Assembly: GCA_028716525.1 (NCBI GenBank)
Contig: JAQUPQ010000013.1
Span: 1 to 64,000 of the forward strand
Origin: Terriglobia bacterium
GTDB taxonomy: Bacteria > Acidobacteriota > Terriglobia > JAIQFV01
Direction: 5' to 3'
Length of the DNA stretch: 64,000 bases
The first letter of the stretch is position 1. Each line of letters starts with the position of its first letter. Made by a program: the position numbers and the translations under genes. Below the pieces are notes generated by a model. It made no database searches. It was not told where the DNA came from and saw only the letters and a list, made by a program, of their open reading frames with translations. Shown here in pieces: positions 36,701-45,674 of the stretch.

Positions 36701-37717
36701 ATGGATCTCTTAACCCGTGTCAAAACGCGAGCCCGTAAAAACACGCAGCACATTGTGTTGTCGGAGGGCGAAGACGATCGCACGTTGCAGGCGGCCGAGC
36801 AGATTGTGGATCAAAAGCTGGCCCGCCTGACGGTGCTGGGCGACGAGGCGGCGGTGCGGGCGCGTTCCAAAGAAATTCGCGTGAACTTGGAGGGGGTGAC
36901 GCTGGTGTCGCCGCGGGAATCGGCGCTGCGCAAGAAATTTGTGGATCTTTATTACGAATCGCGACGCGCCAAGGGTACGACCCACGAAGAAGCGGAAAAG
37001 GATTTGCTGGATCCCATGTTTTTTGCCGCCATGATGGTGGCCACCGGCGAGGCGGACGGAACCGTGGGCGGAGCCTGTCACACCACGGCGCACACGGTTC
37101 GGGCAGCCTTGCGGTGCATCGGCCCGAAGCCGGGATGTTCCATTGTCTCCAGTTTCTTTCTGATGGTGCTGCCGGAGTCGGCGGGGCGGTCCGCCCTGGG
37201 CGTGGAAGGGGCGTTGGTGTATGCCGATTGCGCTGTGGTGCCCAATCCCACGGCCCCGCAACTGGCCGACATTGCCATCGCGGCGGCCGAAAGCGCGCGA
37301 GTTTTTCTGGAAGCGGAGCCGCGAGTGGCCCTCCTGGCCTTCTCGACGAAAGGCAGCGCTCAAGACCCGCTGCTCGACAAGATCATTGAGGCCGTACGCA
37401 CCGCCCACGCCCGCGCACCGCAACTGGCGGTGGACGGCGAATTACAGGTGGACGCAGCGCTCCTTCCGGCGATCGCTCATTCCAAAGCACCCACCAGCCC
37501 GCTTCAAGGGCGGGCCAATACGCTGGTTTTTCCGGATTTGAATGCGGGGAATATTGCCTACAAACTGACGGAACGATTGGCCGGCGCCACCGCCATCGGA
37601 CCATTGCTCCAAGGACTCCTCAAGCCTGCCAACGATCTGTCGAGAGGCTGCTCCTGGCAAGACATCGTCAATGTGACGGCGATTACCGCTGTGCAAGCCC
37701 AAGCCGCCGGATCTTGA
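36701..37717 (+). CDS. pta: Phosphate acetyltransferase Pta
   Basis: Converts acetyl-CoA and phosphate to acetyl phosphate and CoA, the first step of acetate overflow. The 338-residue protein is the short, catalytic-domain-only form. Motifs: [15 protein letters not shown] at the N-terminus, [42 protein letters not shown], and near the end [42 protein letters not shown]. No acetate kinase gene is adjacent, so the metabolic direction is not shown here. The gene follows the TPR gene by 27 bases. Confidence 0.94.
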   Translation: MDLLTRVKTRARKNTQHIVLSEGEDDRTLQAAEQIVDQKLARLTVLGDEAAVRARSKEIRVNLEGVTLVSPRESALRKKFVDLYYESRRAKGTTHEEAEKDLLDPMFFAAMMVATGEADGTVGGACHTTAHTVRAALRCIGPKPGCSIVSSFFLMVLPESAGRSALGVEGALVYADCAVVPNPTAPQLADIAIAAAESARVFLEAEPRVALLAFSTKGSAQDPLLDKIIEAVRTAHARAPQLAVDGELQVDAALLPAIAHSKAPTSPLQGRANTLVFPDLNAGNIAYKLTERLAGATAIGPLLQGLLKPANDLSRGCSWQDIVNVTAITAVQAQAAGS

Positions 37718-37842
37718 GGCGCCTGAAGGGCGTACCCGGCGGCAAACCCACAGCTACACGTCAATTCACACGATTCGAGAGAAGGATATCCCGCGGCCAG
37801 TTGTCCGCTTCGATTCCGCCCCTGCAGGCGGAGACGCGCGGT

Positions 37843-38157
37843 TCAATTGGCCGGGTTGTCTGAGGAAAGAGCCCCACGTCGGGCCTGAAAGCACTCGCGA
37901 CAATATACGGGCCGGCCTTGCGACGGCCGGAACGGGACCGTCGTTTGTCGTCCGCATTGCGAACACAGCGCTTGTGTTTCCACACGCGGCGCGACCACGT
38001 CGCCGCTGCCGGCGGAACGCTGTTTGGCCTTACAGGCCTTGCATCGGCGGGGTTCGTTCTTGAAGTTCTTGTCGTGGAAGAAAAGCTGTTCGCCTGCCGT
38101 GAAGACGAACTCTTGTTGGCATTCCACACAAACCAGCGTTCGATCCTGGTAATCCAT
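37843..38157 (-). CDS. Small protein with two zinc-ribbon CxxC pairs
   Basis: ATG 38157 with GGAGTG upstream gives 104 residues. The N-terminal half, MDYQDRTLVCVECQQEFVF to EPRRCKACKAKQR, is the 'probable zinc-ribbon' domain found in many bacteria. A second CxxC pair, CSQCGRQTTVPFRPSQGRPVYC-REC, follows. Function unknown; such proteins are often near translation or stress genes. It lies downstream of ribosomal protein S21 on the same strand with 217 bases between. Earlier starts upstream are unsupported. Confidence 0.85.
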   Translation of the reverse strand: MDYQDRTLVCVECQQEFVFTAGEQLFFHDKNFKNEPRRCKACKAKQRSAGSGDVVAPRVETQALCSQCGRQTTVPFRPSQGRPVYCRECFQARRGALSSDNPAN

Positions 38158-38345
38158 AGGGACACTCCATGAATAAACCCTCCCTCCATTCCCGGCTTCT
38201 GTGCTCCAGGCAGAGTGAAACGGAACATGGATTCGGAATGAATAGGAGAGTTCAGGAATTCCGTCGGGATCACCGCGCATCCACGGCAGACGGATGAACG
38301 GGCAGTGCTACGACTTCCAATAAACCTCAGCGGGAACTGCGATTC

Positions 38346-38369
38346 GGGGAACTCTTAGTCTGGTTCCCC
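38346..38369 (-). other. Hairpin right after rpsU
   Basis: GGGGAAC (38346-38352) and GTTCCCC (38363-38369) pair around a 10-base loop, starting five bases after the rpsU stop. No T tract on the minus strand, so it may stabilise the mRNA end rather than terminate. Confidence 0.35.
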
Positions 38370-38374
38370 GTTAT

Positions 38375-38575
38375 TTAGGAGTCAATCTCGCGTCTCGCCT
38401 TCTTCCTATTACGTTTTCTGGCTAACGCCTGCTTGACACGTTTTTTTTCGCCAGGCTTCATATAGAAGGAGTGACGCTTCACTTCCTTGATGATGTCCTC
38501 CTGTTGGACTTTTCGCTTGAAGCGTCGCAAGGCATTCTCTATACTTTCGCCTTCTTGAAGTCGGACCTCAGCCAA
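38375..38575 (-). CDS. rpsU: Small ribosomal subunit protein bS21
   Basis: Small-subunit protein that helps mRNA pairing at the anti-Shine-Dalgarno. The 66-residue sequence is basic, with the family pattern EGESIENALRRFKRKVQQEDIIKEVKRHSFYMKPGEKKR. The start is TTG at 38575, strongly supported by GGAGGTG upstream; the resulting MAEVRLQEGES matches known S21 N-termini. It stands alone, with a hairpin directly after the stop. Confidence 0.94.
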   Translation of the reverse strand: MAEVRLQEGESIENALRRFKRKVQQEDIIKEVKRHSFYMKPGEKKRVKQALARKRNRKKARREIDS

Positions 38576-38733
38576 TCGCTAACACCTCCAATTTGAGGGA
38601 GACTACCCAAAACAACCCAATCCTTCTACTAGAATGCCGTGGTGGTGTCAAGCGGAAACTTGCGCGATGAGGCCGTCAAATCGGTGGATTTCGGGGGTTG
38701 CGGATTCATTCCAGCCCCCTTGAGGAGGCGAAG

Positions 38734-39144
38734 ATGAGCGAGACATTCGTGGCCAGTCGTTGGACTCGAGGCAATCGCATTTTTCCGATTAAAATTGAAG
38801 TGTCCCCCATGCAGGTCGTTAAGATCAAACGCCATTTGCTGTCTTCCGATGAAGAGTCGGTCAACATCAATCAGGTGGCTTCAGTGCGCATTAAGACGGG
38901 CATTATTTGGTCGGATATCTGGATTGAGTCCACGGGCGGCTCTGATCCCATCTTCAGTCATGGTCACCGTAAACGGGATGCCCGCCGCATCAAGGAGTTG
39001 GTGGAGCAGTATCAATCGGAATATCGGCGCGGCTCCGCCGACATTGCGGTCAGTGAAGGAAACACCAAGACCTGCCCCTATTGCGCCGAAACCATCAAGG
39101 CCGCGGCCAAAGTGTGCCGCTTCTGCGGGAAAGAATTGACGTAA
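38734..39144 (+). CDS. PH-like domain protein with C-terminal zinc ribbon
   Basis: Small protein of 136 residues. ATG 38734 has GAGGAGG nearby. Residues 1-95 look like a bacterial pleckstrin-homology-type beta domain (ASRWTRGNRIFPIKIEVSP, RIKTGIIWSDIWIES). A short linker leads to a zinc ribbon CPYCAETIKAAAKVCRFCGKEL with paired CxxC. Such architectures are common in membrane-associated small proteins without known function. It is convergent with the permease gene. Confidence 0.8.
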   Translation: MSETFVASRWTRGNRIFPIKIEVSPMQVVKIKRHLLSSDEESVNINQVASVRIKTGIIWSDIWIESTGGSDPIFSHGHRKRDARRIKELVEQYQSEYRRGSADIAVSEGNTKTCPYCAETIKAAAKVCRFCGKELT

Positions 39145-39222
39145 ACCGGTTCGAGACGCCGGGGCCGGGAAGCAGCATTCTCTACGCGGATGAGCCCGGT
39201 CCGATGAGTCTTCAGCCGGGCT

Positions 39223-40599
39223 TCAAACTCTGCTGGCTTCCCGATCGCGGTAAAAGAAGTACACAATCAGGCCCGAAGCCAGCCATCCCAGCCCAATCAA
39301 GATGGCGTGCCACGACAGATAATAGAGTTCCCCCAAGACTCCGAGTAGCGCCAGAATGCAAGGCAGAGGTTGCCCCGCGATGGAAAGGGGAATGCGGAAG
39401 GGTCGCGTCAGCGTGGGTCGCTTGTGTCGCAAGATAAGAACCGAGATGTTGACGAACACGAAGACCACGAGAGCGGCAAAGACCCCGGCGGAAGCCACTA
39501 CCGAAAGATTTCCGGTCAACGCAAAGCCCGTACCCAACAAACCCAAGAGGATTGTTCCCACGGTCGGGGATTGAAATCGGGGATGCACGGTGGCGAAGAA
39601 ACGCGGCAGTTTGTGGTGACGCGCCATGGCCAGTCCGACGCGAGGGGCTCCCAGCAGACACCCGATGCCGGAAGTGGCGGTGGCGGCGATCCCGACCACC
39701 GCAATGAATGCCGGGGCCAAATGGGCGAACAGGCTCTTGGTCGACAACAGCGTTTTGATGGCGGTCGCGAGCGGCGCGTCGAGATTCGGTAACACCCTCC
39801 AATCCACGATACGCACGCTGGTCCATCCCACCAGAGTGTAAAGCAGCACCACGGCGAGCACCGACGTGATCGTGGCCAGGGGAACATCCCGGCGCGGATT
39901 GCGCGCCTCCTCCGCCAACATGCAAATGGCATCGATGTGTGTCTGCCCGAACGCCAACAGAGCTGCCGCGGCCACCACACCCGTCCAGCCGAACGGCATG
40001 AAAGGGATTTGGGCGGGGGGCGAAGGTCTGATGGCCGCATGAATTCCCAAAACAACAAACAGGACCAGCGCCAAGACTTTCAGCAGCACCAAAGTATTGA
40101 TGACGTGTTTGGAAAGCTTCAGCCCGAAATAAAGCAAGAATGTTGTGAGCAATCCGATCAACGCCGCCCAGGTGGTGGCGCTGAAACCGGCGTAGAGATA
40201 GCGCGCATACAAACCGAATCCCAACCACACGGCGGAACCTACGATGACGTACTGGGTCATCAGAGTCCACCCCGCCACAATCGAAACGAAATCGCCCCAG
40301 CGTGGCGAAAACGTGGAGAAGGCTTCGCGGCAGTACACATACGACGCGCCGGCGTCGGGAAACATCCCGGCGAGTTCGGCAAAGCTCAACGCCGTCAGCA
40401 GGGCCACCACTCCCGCGATCAGGAAACTGACAAACAACGCCGGGCCGGCGCGGCCCGCAGCCACACCCGTCAGCACGAAAATACCCGCTCCCACCAGCGC
40501 GGCCACGCCGATGCACCAGAGATCGAAAAACGTGAGTTGACCTGAGAGTTTTGCTTCCTTCGAATCGGCGCCGGGGGAGGAGGGGCTGTTCATTCTCAT
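39223..40599 (-). CDS. APC-superfamily amino-acid permease
   Basis: Cytoplasmic-membrane transporter with about twelve hydrophobic segments. ATG 40599 gives 458 residues; an upstream start would add an unlikely hydrophilic head. Motifs typical for cationic amino-acid/APC transporters include the first helix IGVAALVGAGIFVLTGVAA, then FAELAGMFPDAGASYVYCREAF, FGQTHIDAICMLAEEARNPRRDVP and GAPRVGLAMARHHKLP. Substrate not clear; the pattern is closest to the YfnA/CAT-like group. Monocistronic. Confidence 0.9.
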   Translation of the reverse strand: MRMNSPSSPGADSKEAKLSGQLTFFDLWCIGVAALVGAGIFVLTGVAAGRAGPALFVSFLIAGVVALLTALSFAELAGMFPDAGASYVYCREAFSTFSPRWGDFVSIVAGWTLMTQYVIVGSAVWLGFGLYARYLYAGFSATTWAALIGLLTTFLLYFGLKLSKHVINTLVLLKVLALVLFVVLGIHAAIRPSPPAQIPFMPFGWTGVVAAAALLAFGQTHIDAICMLAEEARNPRRDVPLATITSVLAVVLLYTLVGWTSVRIVDWRVLPNLDAPLATAIKTLLSTKSLFAHLAPAFIAVVGIAATATSGIGCLLGAPRVGLAMARHHKLPRFFATVHPRFQSPTVGTILLGLLGTGFALTGNLSVVASAGVFAALVVFVFVNISVLILRHKRPTLTRPFRIPLSIAGQPLPCILALLGVLGELYYLSWHAILIGLGWLASGLIVYFFYRDREASRV

Positions 40600-40752
40600 G
40601 AAGTGGCGTGAATCCAGGAGTTGATGAGCAACAGGTGAATGGCTCAATCCTGGTTTAGAAACGCTTGGGACTATGAAAGGAATCCGGAAAGACGCGAAGA
40701 GCAAATCCGCGCAATCATTGCTGTGAGCCTTCTGTACCGCGGCGGCTGCAGA

Positions 40753-42693
40753 CTAGATGGCGCGGCGAAGGGCCGCATCCAGGGCCTTCTCATTCACTTT
40801 CACGGTACCGCTTTTGATGCTCCGATCCAAGAGATCGTCCTGGAATGCCTGAAAGGCTTCGGTTCGTTTTTGGTCGAGCAATTGGACGGTAAATGATGCT
40901 TTGGCCTTTTGAAAATCCTCGGGTTTGACTTCTTCCTTGGTTTTGACGCGGAACACAATGAACTTGTTTCCGAGCGGCAAGGCTCCGGAGGTGTCTCCCG
41001 GCTTCATGCTGAATGCCGAAGCGGTAATCTCCTGAGTGTTCCCCAAGGTTTTCTCAGTCGCATACCGTTTGAAAGGCTCGGAGGTTTCGGCTTTGGCCCC
41101 CGCGGCTTTGGCGGCCGCCAGGAAATCCTTGGCTTTGGAGGCGGTCTGTGCAAACGCGGCGGCTTTCTGCTTGGCCGCATCCTGGGATTTATCCTGCTTG
41201 TAAGCCGCTTCGACTTTGGCTCGAACCTCTTCGAACTGGGGTGTGTGTGCGGGTTTAATTTCGAGGACTTCGGGGATGACAAATCCCGGTCCGACACGGA
41301 CCGGCGCACCCACTTTGTTCAAGGCTGTGCCGAAAACGCTCTTTTCGAAATCCGGATTGCTGCCAATGTCGGGCACCGATTCGCCCAGGGTGAACAACGG
41401 CGTTTCCCGAACCTCGGCGCCAAACTGCCGGGCTACACCCTCCAGGTCATTCGGTCTCGACGCGAGTGCGGAGAAAATATTATTGGCTTCGGCGCTTCCT
41501 TCCTGATCCGCTTTTTGCGCCATGTAGGTCGGCCGGATTTGCTCTTTAGCTTCCTCGAAACTCAACGTGTGAGCCGCTTCCTTCGCGGTGACCTTGATGA
41601 TATGAAAACCGAACGGGGATTGGACCAGATCGCTGACCGCTCCCACGCCCAGTGAGAATGCGGCTTGCTTGAATTCGTCCACGAAGGGGCTTTCCTGGTT
41701 TATCCATCCGAGATCGCCGCCGGCTGTTTTGGAAGTCCTATCATCGGAGTATTGTCGGGCGAGCTGAGCAAAATCTCCGCCCGCTCGAACTTGCGCCAAC
41801 ACCTCCACGGCTTTTTGCCGAAGCGCGGCAATCTCTTCCGGCGTCTTTCCAGGGGTGGCGAAAAGGATGTGGCTGACGCGGATGCGATCACTCACAAAAT
41901 ATCGGGTGCGGTTTTGTTGGTAATACTGTTGCAAATCCGCATCCGTGACCTTGAGGGTCGAGCGGACTTTGTTCAGGTCCACCAGCACATACTTGGCGCG
42001 GCGTTGTTCACCCGTTTGAAATTTCTGAGTATTCGCTTGAAAGTATTTCTTCAATTCTGCGTCGTCCGTCTTCATGGTCTTTTGAATTTCCACCGGATCA
42101 AAGAGGGCGTATTCCACACTGACCTTCTCATTGGCGTCGCGATAAGCCTTCTCAACTTCGTCCGGCGTAACCAGGATGCCGTCAGTGATGAGGTGTTTCA
42201 GTTTTTCGATGATAATTTGCTGCCGTTCGCCCGTTTCAAATTCATCAATTGAAGAACCATTTTGTTCAAGCACGCGTTGATAAATCTGCATGTTGAAGGA
42301 GCCGCCCATTTGCTGGAACAGCGGATAGGCTAAAATGCGGTCCCGGACCTCTCGATCACTGGCGGTCAGGCCGTATTTTTCCGCTTCCTGATAAAGCAAT
42401 TTCTGCGTGATCAAGTCATCCAACAGTTGCCTCGGAATGCCCAACTGCTTCAGAAAGTTCATATCCTTTGGATAATTCGGGTTTTTCAAAAGCCGTTTCA
42501 ACGAGACGGCGTACTCGGGGACGAGAATTTGCGCGGAACCGACTTGCGCGATAGTTTGGGTGGCACTCGTCTCGTCGGTAGTAGTGATTCCGGTGGGAAT
42601 AAAGAAAACCACCATGCCCACGGCCGTAAAACCCGTAATGATGGCCAAGATCCATTTCGAGGCGGCCTTCTGTTTGCGGAATAGATCAAGCAT
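40753..42693 (-). CDS. PpiD-like membrane-anchored peptidyl-prolyl isomerase / chaperone
   Basis: SurA N-terminal-type chaperone domain plus parvulin-type PPIase, anchored in the inner membrane and facing the periplasm, where PpiD aids newly exported proteins. 646 residues. ATG 42693 has GGAAGGAG upstream. A transmembrane helix spans 13-33 (KWILAIITGFTAVGMVVFFIP). The SurA-like helical part lies at 45-200 and the rotamase domain at about 268-370 (RVSHILFATPGKTPEE, FAQLARQYSDD, GGDLGWI, SPFGFHIIKV). Length and layout match PpiD. A single gene upstream of the rod-shape operon region, opposite strand. Confidence 0.9.
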   Translation of the reverse strand: MLDLFRKQKAASKWILAIITGFTAVGMVVFFIPTGITTTDETSATQTIAQVGSAQILVPEYAVSLKRLLKNPNYPKDMNFLKQLGIPRQLLDDLITQKLLYQEAEKYGLTASDREVRDRILAYPLFQQMGGSFNMQIYQRVLEQNGSSIDEFETGERQQIIIEKLKHLITDGILVTPDEVEKAYRDANEKVSVEYALFDPVEIQKTMKTDDAELKKYFQANTQKFQTGEQRRAKYVLVDLNKVRSTLKVTDADLQQYYQQNRTRYFVSDRIRVSHILFATPGKTPEEIAALRQKAVEVLAQVRAGGDFAQLARQYSDDRTSKTAGGDLGWINQESPFVDEFKQAAFSLGVGAVSDLVQSPFGFHIIKVTAKEAAHTLSFEEAKEQIRPTYMAQKADQEGSAEANNIFSALASRPNDLEGVARQFGAEVRETPLFTLGESVPDIGSNPDFEKSVFGTALNKVGAPVRVGPGFVIPEVLEIKPAHTPQFEEVRAKVEAAYKQDKSQDAAKQKAAAFAQTASKAKDFLAAAKAAGAKAETSEPFKRYATEKTLGNTQEITASAFSMKPGDTSGALPLGNKFIVFRVKTKEEVKPEDFQKAKASFTVQLLDQKRTEAFQAFQDDLLDRSIKSGTVKVNEKALDAALRRAI

Positions 42694-43246
42694 GAATTGG
42701 CACTCCTTCCAAAACCTCGATTATATTCGAGCCTTTCGTATAGCTCAACGACAATCTTTACGGTTGCCCTGAAGATTACTTCGGGGACAGGTTTTCGAGG
42801 CGAGCGGGGTATCTCCTGGGGGGAGTTTCAAAAAAGTTGAAGTCCCATCTCGTCTGTGCTAATTTAAGGCGTTTGTTGGGGTTCGGGACGCTGCCGTGTC
42901 TGACTGCGGGCTCATTTCGGGTCTGCAGGCGCGGTCTTCCGAATTCTCGGGATTCTCAATTTCTTGGTTGTCGCGGTTTTTCAAAGGTTCCCTTTCAAAG
43001 GAGTGCGGATCCGTCGGTTCACACGTCCCGCGACGTAGTTGGTCGGTCGGTGTCCATCCGTCGTTCGCCACGCTCTGAAGGGTATTTTTTTCGCGAATCG
43101 ATCAGAACGGGACTGCTCGGCCTCCGTGTCGGGCGGTTTTTTCGCGAGCGGTGTGGCCCATGAGCGGGTGTGGAATCGGTTGCACAGCCACCCACTGAAA
43201 TTTCGAGATCAAATCTCCCGGCAAACAACGAAGGAGTCCTCACCGG
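42694..43246 (+). promoter_or_regulatory. Long upstream region of the rod-shape operon
   Basis: 553 bases with no supported gene between divergent ppiD-like and mreB. A weak promoter fit is TTGAAG (42837-42842) with TAATTT (42860-42865) at 17-base spacing, which would give a leader of about 375 bases. Within it, TTTCAAAGG is repeated in tandem near 42978-43001, T-runs follow GC-rich stretches near 43085 and 43137. The mreB start has AAGGAG. Open frames here are unlike proteins. Confidence 0.35.
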
Positions 43247-44278
43247 ATGAACGTACGATCTCTCTTCAGTTTTTTCTCCAGTGATCTGGCCATCGACCTC
43301 GGCACCGCCAACACCCTGGTGTTTGCCAAAGGCAAGGGGATTGTGGTGAACGAGCCGTCGATCGTGGTCATCAACCGCACCACCAACGAAGTGGAGGCGG
43401 TCGGCCACGAAGCCAAGGAAATGTTGGGACGGACGCCCGGAAATATTGCCGCCATTCGACCCTTGAAAGACGGGGTCATTGCCGACTTCAAAGTCACCGA
43501 GCGCATGCTGAATTACTTCATTCAGCGGGCGCACAATCGCAAGATGTTGGTGCACCCGCGTATAGTCATCGGCGTGCCCAGTGAAATCACGCAGGTCGAA
43601 AAACGTGCGGTTATGGACTCGGCTTTTCGCGCCAAGGCCAGCGAAGTTCACCTCGTGGAGCAAGCGATGGTCGCGGCCATCGGCGCGGGACTGCCCATTT
43701 CCGAGCCCTCCGGAAACATGATTGTCGACATCGGGGGCGGCACCACCGATATTGCCGTGATTTCACTCTCCGGAATTGTGTACAGCCGCTCGGTGCGAGT
43801 CGCCGGCAATGCCATGGACGAAGCCATCACGCAGTTCATGAAACGAAAATTCAACCTGCTGGTGGGAGAACGCACGGCGGAACTGATTAAGACCGGGATC
43901 GGTTCGGCCTATCCGCTGGACACACCGCTTACCCTGGAAATCAAAGGGCGAAATCTCATCGAAGGAATTCCCAAGACCGTTACGGTGACCGACGCGGAAA
44001 TCCGCGAGTCGCTCAGTGAAAGCGTGGGCATCATTGTGAACGCCATCCGCGTGGCGCTGGAGCGTACGCCGCCGGAACTCTCGGCCGACATCAGCGACCG
44101 CGGCATCATGCTGACGGGCGGCGGGGCGTTGCTTAAGAATCTGGACCGGCGCATCAGCGAGGAAACCGGACTGCCGGTATTTGTCGCCGACGATCCCTTG
44201 TGCTCCGTGGTGCTGGGAACCGGCAAGATGCTCGACGATTTCAAGCTCTTGCGCAAGATTTCGATCGATTATCAGTAG
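43247..44278 (+). CDS. mreB: Rod-shape-determining actin homologue MreB
   Basis: ATP-binding actin-like filament protein that guides lateral cell-wall synthesis. 343 residues. Actin-fold phosphate loops are present: DLAIDLGTANTLVF (phosphate 1), MIVDIGGGTTDIAVISL (phosphate 2) and GIMLTGGGALLKNLDRRI (adenosine). It begins MNVRSLFSFFSSDLAIDLG; the short amphipathic stretch before the fold may bind membrane. Start supported by AAGGAG ten bases ahead. First gene of mreBCD-mrdA-rodA, 23 bases before mreC. Confidence 0.97.
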   Translation: MNVRSLFSFFSSDLAIDLGTANTLVFAKGKGIVVNEPSIVVINRTTNEVEAVGHEAKEMLGRTPGNIAAIRPLKDGVIADFKVTERMLNYFIQRAHNRKMLVHPRIVIGVPSEITQVEKRAVMDSAFRAKASEVHLVEQAMVAAIGAGLPISEPSGNMIVDIGGGTTDIAVISLSGIVYSRSVRVAGNAMDEAITQFMKRKFNLLVGERTAELIKTGIGSAYPLDTPLTLEIKGRNLIEGIPKTVTVTDAEIRESLSESVGIIVNAIRVALERTPPELSADISDRGIMLTGGGALLKNLDRRISEETGLPVFVADDPLCSVVLGTGKMLDDFKLLRKISIDYQ

Positions 44279-44301
44279 CCGGACCACACTCGAAAGACAA
44301 C

Positions 44302-45114
44302 ATGATTGATTTTCTGATTCGACAAAAGAACTGGACCCTGTTGGTAACGGCCACCCTCTTGCAGTTGGCGCTGTTGGGATCGCAGGCCAACGGCCGCGAC
44401 AATGTGCGGCTGATTCAACTGTGGGTCAATGCCTTGATTGTTCCCGCCGAACAGGTCACTTTTCAAATCGCACATGGGCTTGGAAATACCTGGCACCGCT
44501 ACGTCGGATTGCGCCAGGCGGCGGAAGAAAATCGCAGGCTGACCGCCCAGGTGCAGCAACTGACTTTGGATAAGAACCGTTTGGAAGGGGAAGTGGAATC
44601 CATCCGCGGTTTGCAAGGACTTTTGAATCTCAAGGAAGCGGTCCCCACCGAAACGGTGGCCGCCCAGGTCATCGGCAGTTCTCCCACTGACGCCTTTAAA
44701 ACCGTCACCATCAACCGCGGTTCGCATGCCGGCCTGGGCAATAATCTTCCCGTCATCACCCCCAACGGTGTGGTGGGGCGCTTGGTGCGCGTGTATTCAC
44801 GCTCCGCCGTGGTGCAACTGATTACCGACAGCGAGAGCGGCGTGGGCGTGGTGTTTCAGAATTCGCGGGTGCATGGAGTGGCCAAGGGCACGGGGGGATC
44901 GCGATTGGCCGTGGATTATGTCGTGAACGAAGAGAAGATTACTCCGGGCGAGGAAATTCGCACCTCCGGCGAGGATCGTCTCTATCCCAAGGGTTTGTTG
45001 GTGGGACACGTGGTTTCGGTGGGATCAGGCAGGAACATTTTCAAGGCCATCGAAGCCGAACCGGCCGTGCGGTTCTCACAATTGGAAGACGTTTTGGTGA
45101 TGAAACAGCAATGA
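44302..45114 (+). CDS. mreC: Rod-shape-determining protein MreC
   Basis: Bitopic inner-membrane protein that links MreB to the elongasome. ATG 44302 gives 270 residues; upstream starts would overlap mreB. One transmembrane helix near 12-30 (LLVTATLLQLALLGS), then a coiled coil (about 70-110, RQAAEENRRLTAQVQQLTLDKNRLEGEVESI), then the two beta-barrel domains with INRGSHAGLGNNLPVITPNGVVGRLV and EEIRTSGEDRLYPKGLLVGHV. Its stop overlaps the mreD start as ATGA. Confidence 0.94.
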   Translation: MIDFLIRQKNWTLLVTATLLQLALLGSQANGRDNVRLIQLWVNALIVPAEQVTFQIAHGLGNTWHRYVGLRQAAEENRRLTAQVQQLTLDKNRLEGEVESIRGLQGLLNLKEAVPTETVAAQVIGSSPTDAFKTVTINRGSHAGLGNNLPVITPNGVVGRLVRVYSRSAVVQLITDSESGVGVVFQNSRVHGVAKGTGGSRLAVDYVVNEEKITPGEEIRTSGEDRLYPKGLLVGHVVSVGSGRNIFKAIEAEPAVRFSQLEDVLVMKQQ

Positions 45115-45659
45115 CTCGGCCCCGCGGCGCGCCGCGGGGGCGCACTTCCATCAATGCCGGGTGGAACAGGAATTTCGGAATGCGCTTTTCCTTGGTGGTC
45201 GTGGCCTTGTTCATCCTGGTCGCCGTTTTTGTCCAGGCGAAGCTGCCGCTGTGGATCCCGTTCCTTTCGCGACTCGACCTCCCGCTGATTGTGGTCATTT
45301 ACTTCGGACTCGCCCAGCGCCAGCCCACCCACGGATTGGTCATCGGCATGATCACCGGCTTGCTGCAGGACGGACTATCGCACGGGGCTTTGGGGATGAA
45401 TGGCTTGACCAAAATGTTGGTGGGATTTCTGGCTTCCTCCATCAGCGGACGTGTGGAAGTCGATTATCCCGTGATTCGAATCGCCGCCTTGCTGGCTTTT
45501 TCGGTTTTGAATCTTTTGATCTTTATGCTCCTCGAAAAACTGTTTTTCGCGGCCCGATTCTCCTGGGCTCACTATCACTTGATCGATTCGCCGGTGCTGA
45601 ATGCGGTGGTGGGATTCCCGATTTTTGTGCTGGCCGACCGGTATTTTCGAAGAGATTAG
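45111..45659 (+). CDS. mreD: Rod-shape-determining protein MreD
   Basis: Multi-pass inner-membrane protein of 182 residues, completing MreBCD. Five or six hydrophobic segments are visible, with GLVIGMITGLLQDGLSHGALGMNGLTKMLVGFLASS in the middle, a typical MreD region. The N-terminal head (MTRPRGAPRGRTSINAGW) is longer and more basic than in most MreD proteins; ATG at 45180 is an alternative start. Overlaps mreC by four bases; 15 bases before mrdA. Confidence 0.88.
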   Translation: MTRPRGAPRGRTSINAGWNRNFGMRFSLVVVALFILVAVFVQAKLPLWIPFLSRLDLPLIVVIYFGLAQRQPTHGLVIGMITGLLQDGLSHGALGMNGLTKMLVGFLASSISGRVEVDYPVIRIAALLAFSVLNLLIFMLLEKLFFAARFSWAHYHLIDSPVLNAVVGFPIFVLADRYFRRD

Positions 45660-45674
45660 GCGGGCGTTGGACCC

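Noticed and set aside
38346..38369. Terminator for rpsU
   Set aside because: The stem is good but no T run follows on the minus strand; kept only as a hairpin.
39212..40516. 434-codon frame overlapping the permease on the same strand
   Set aside because: The alternative frame lacks membrane helices or family motifs; the permease frame has both.
42837..43163. 108-codon frame upstream of mreB
   Set aside because: Composition unlike proteins here and no ribosome-binding site; better read as leader DNA.
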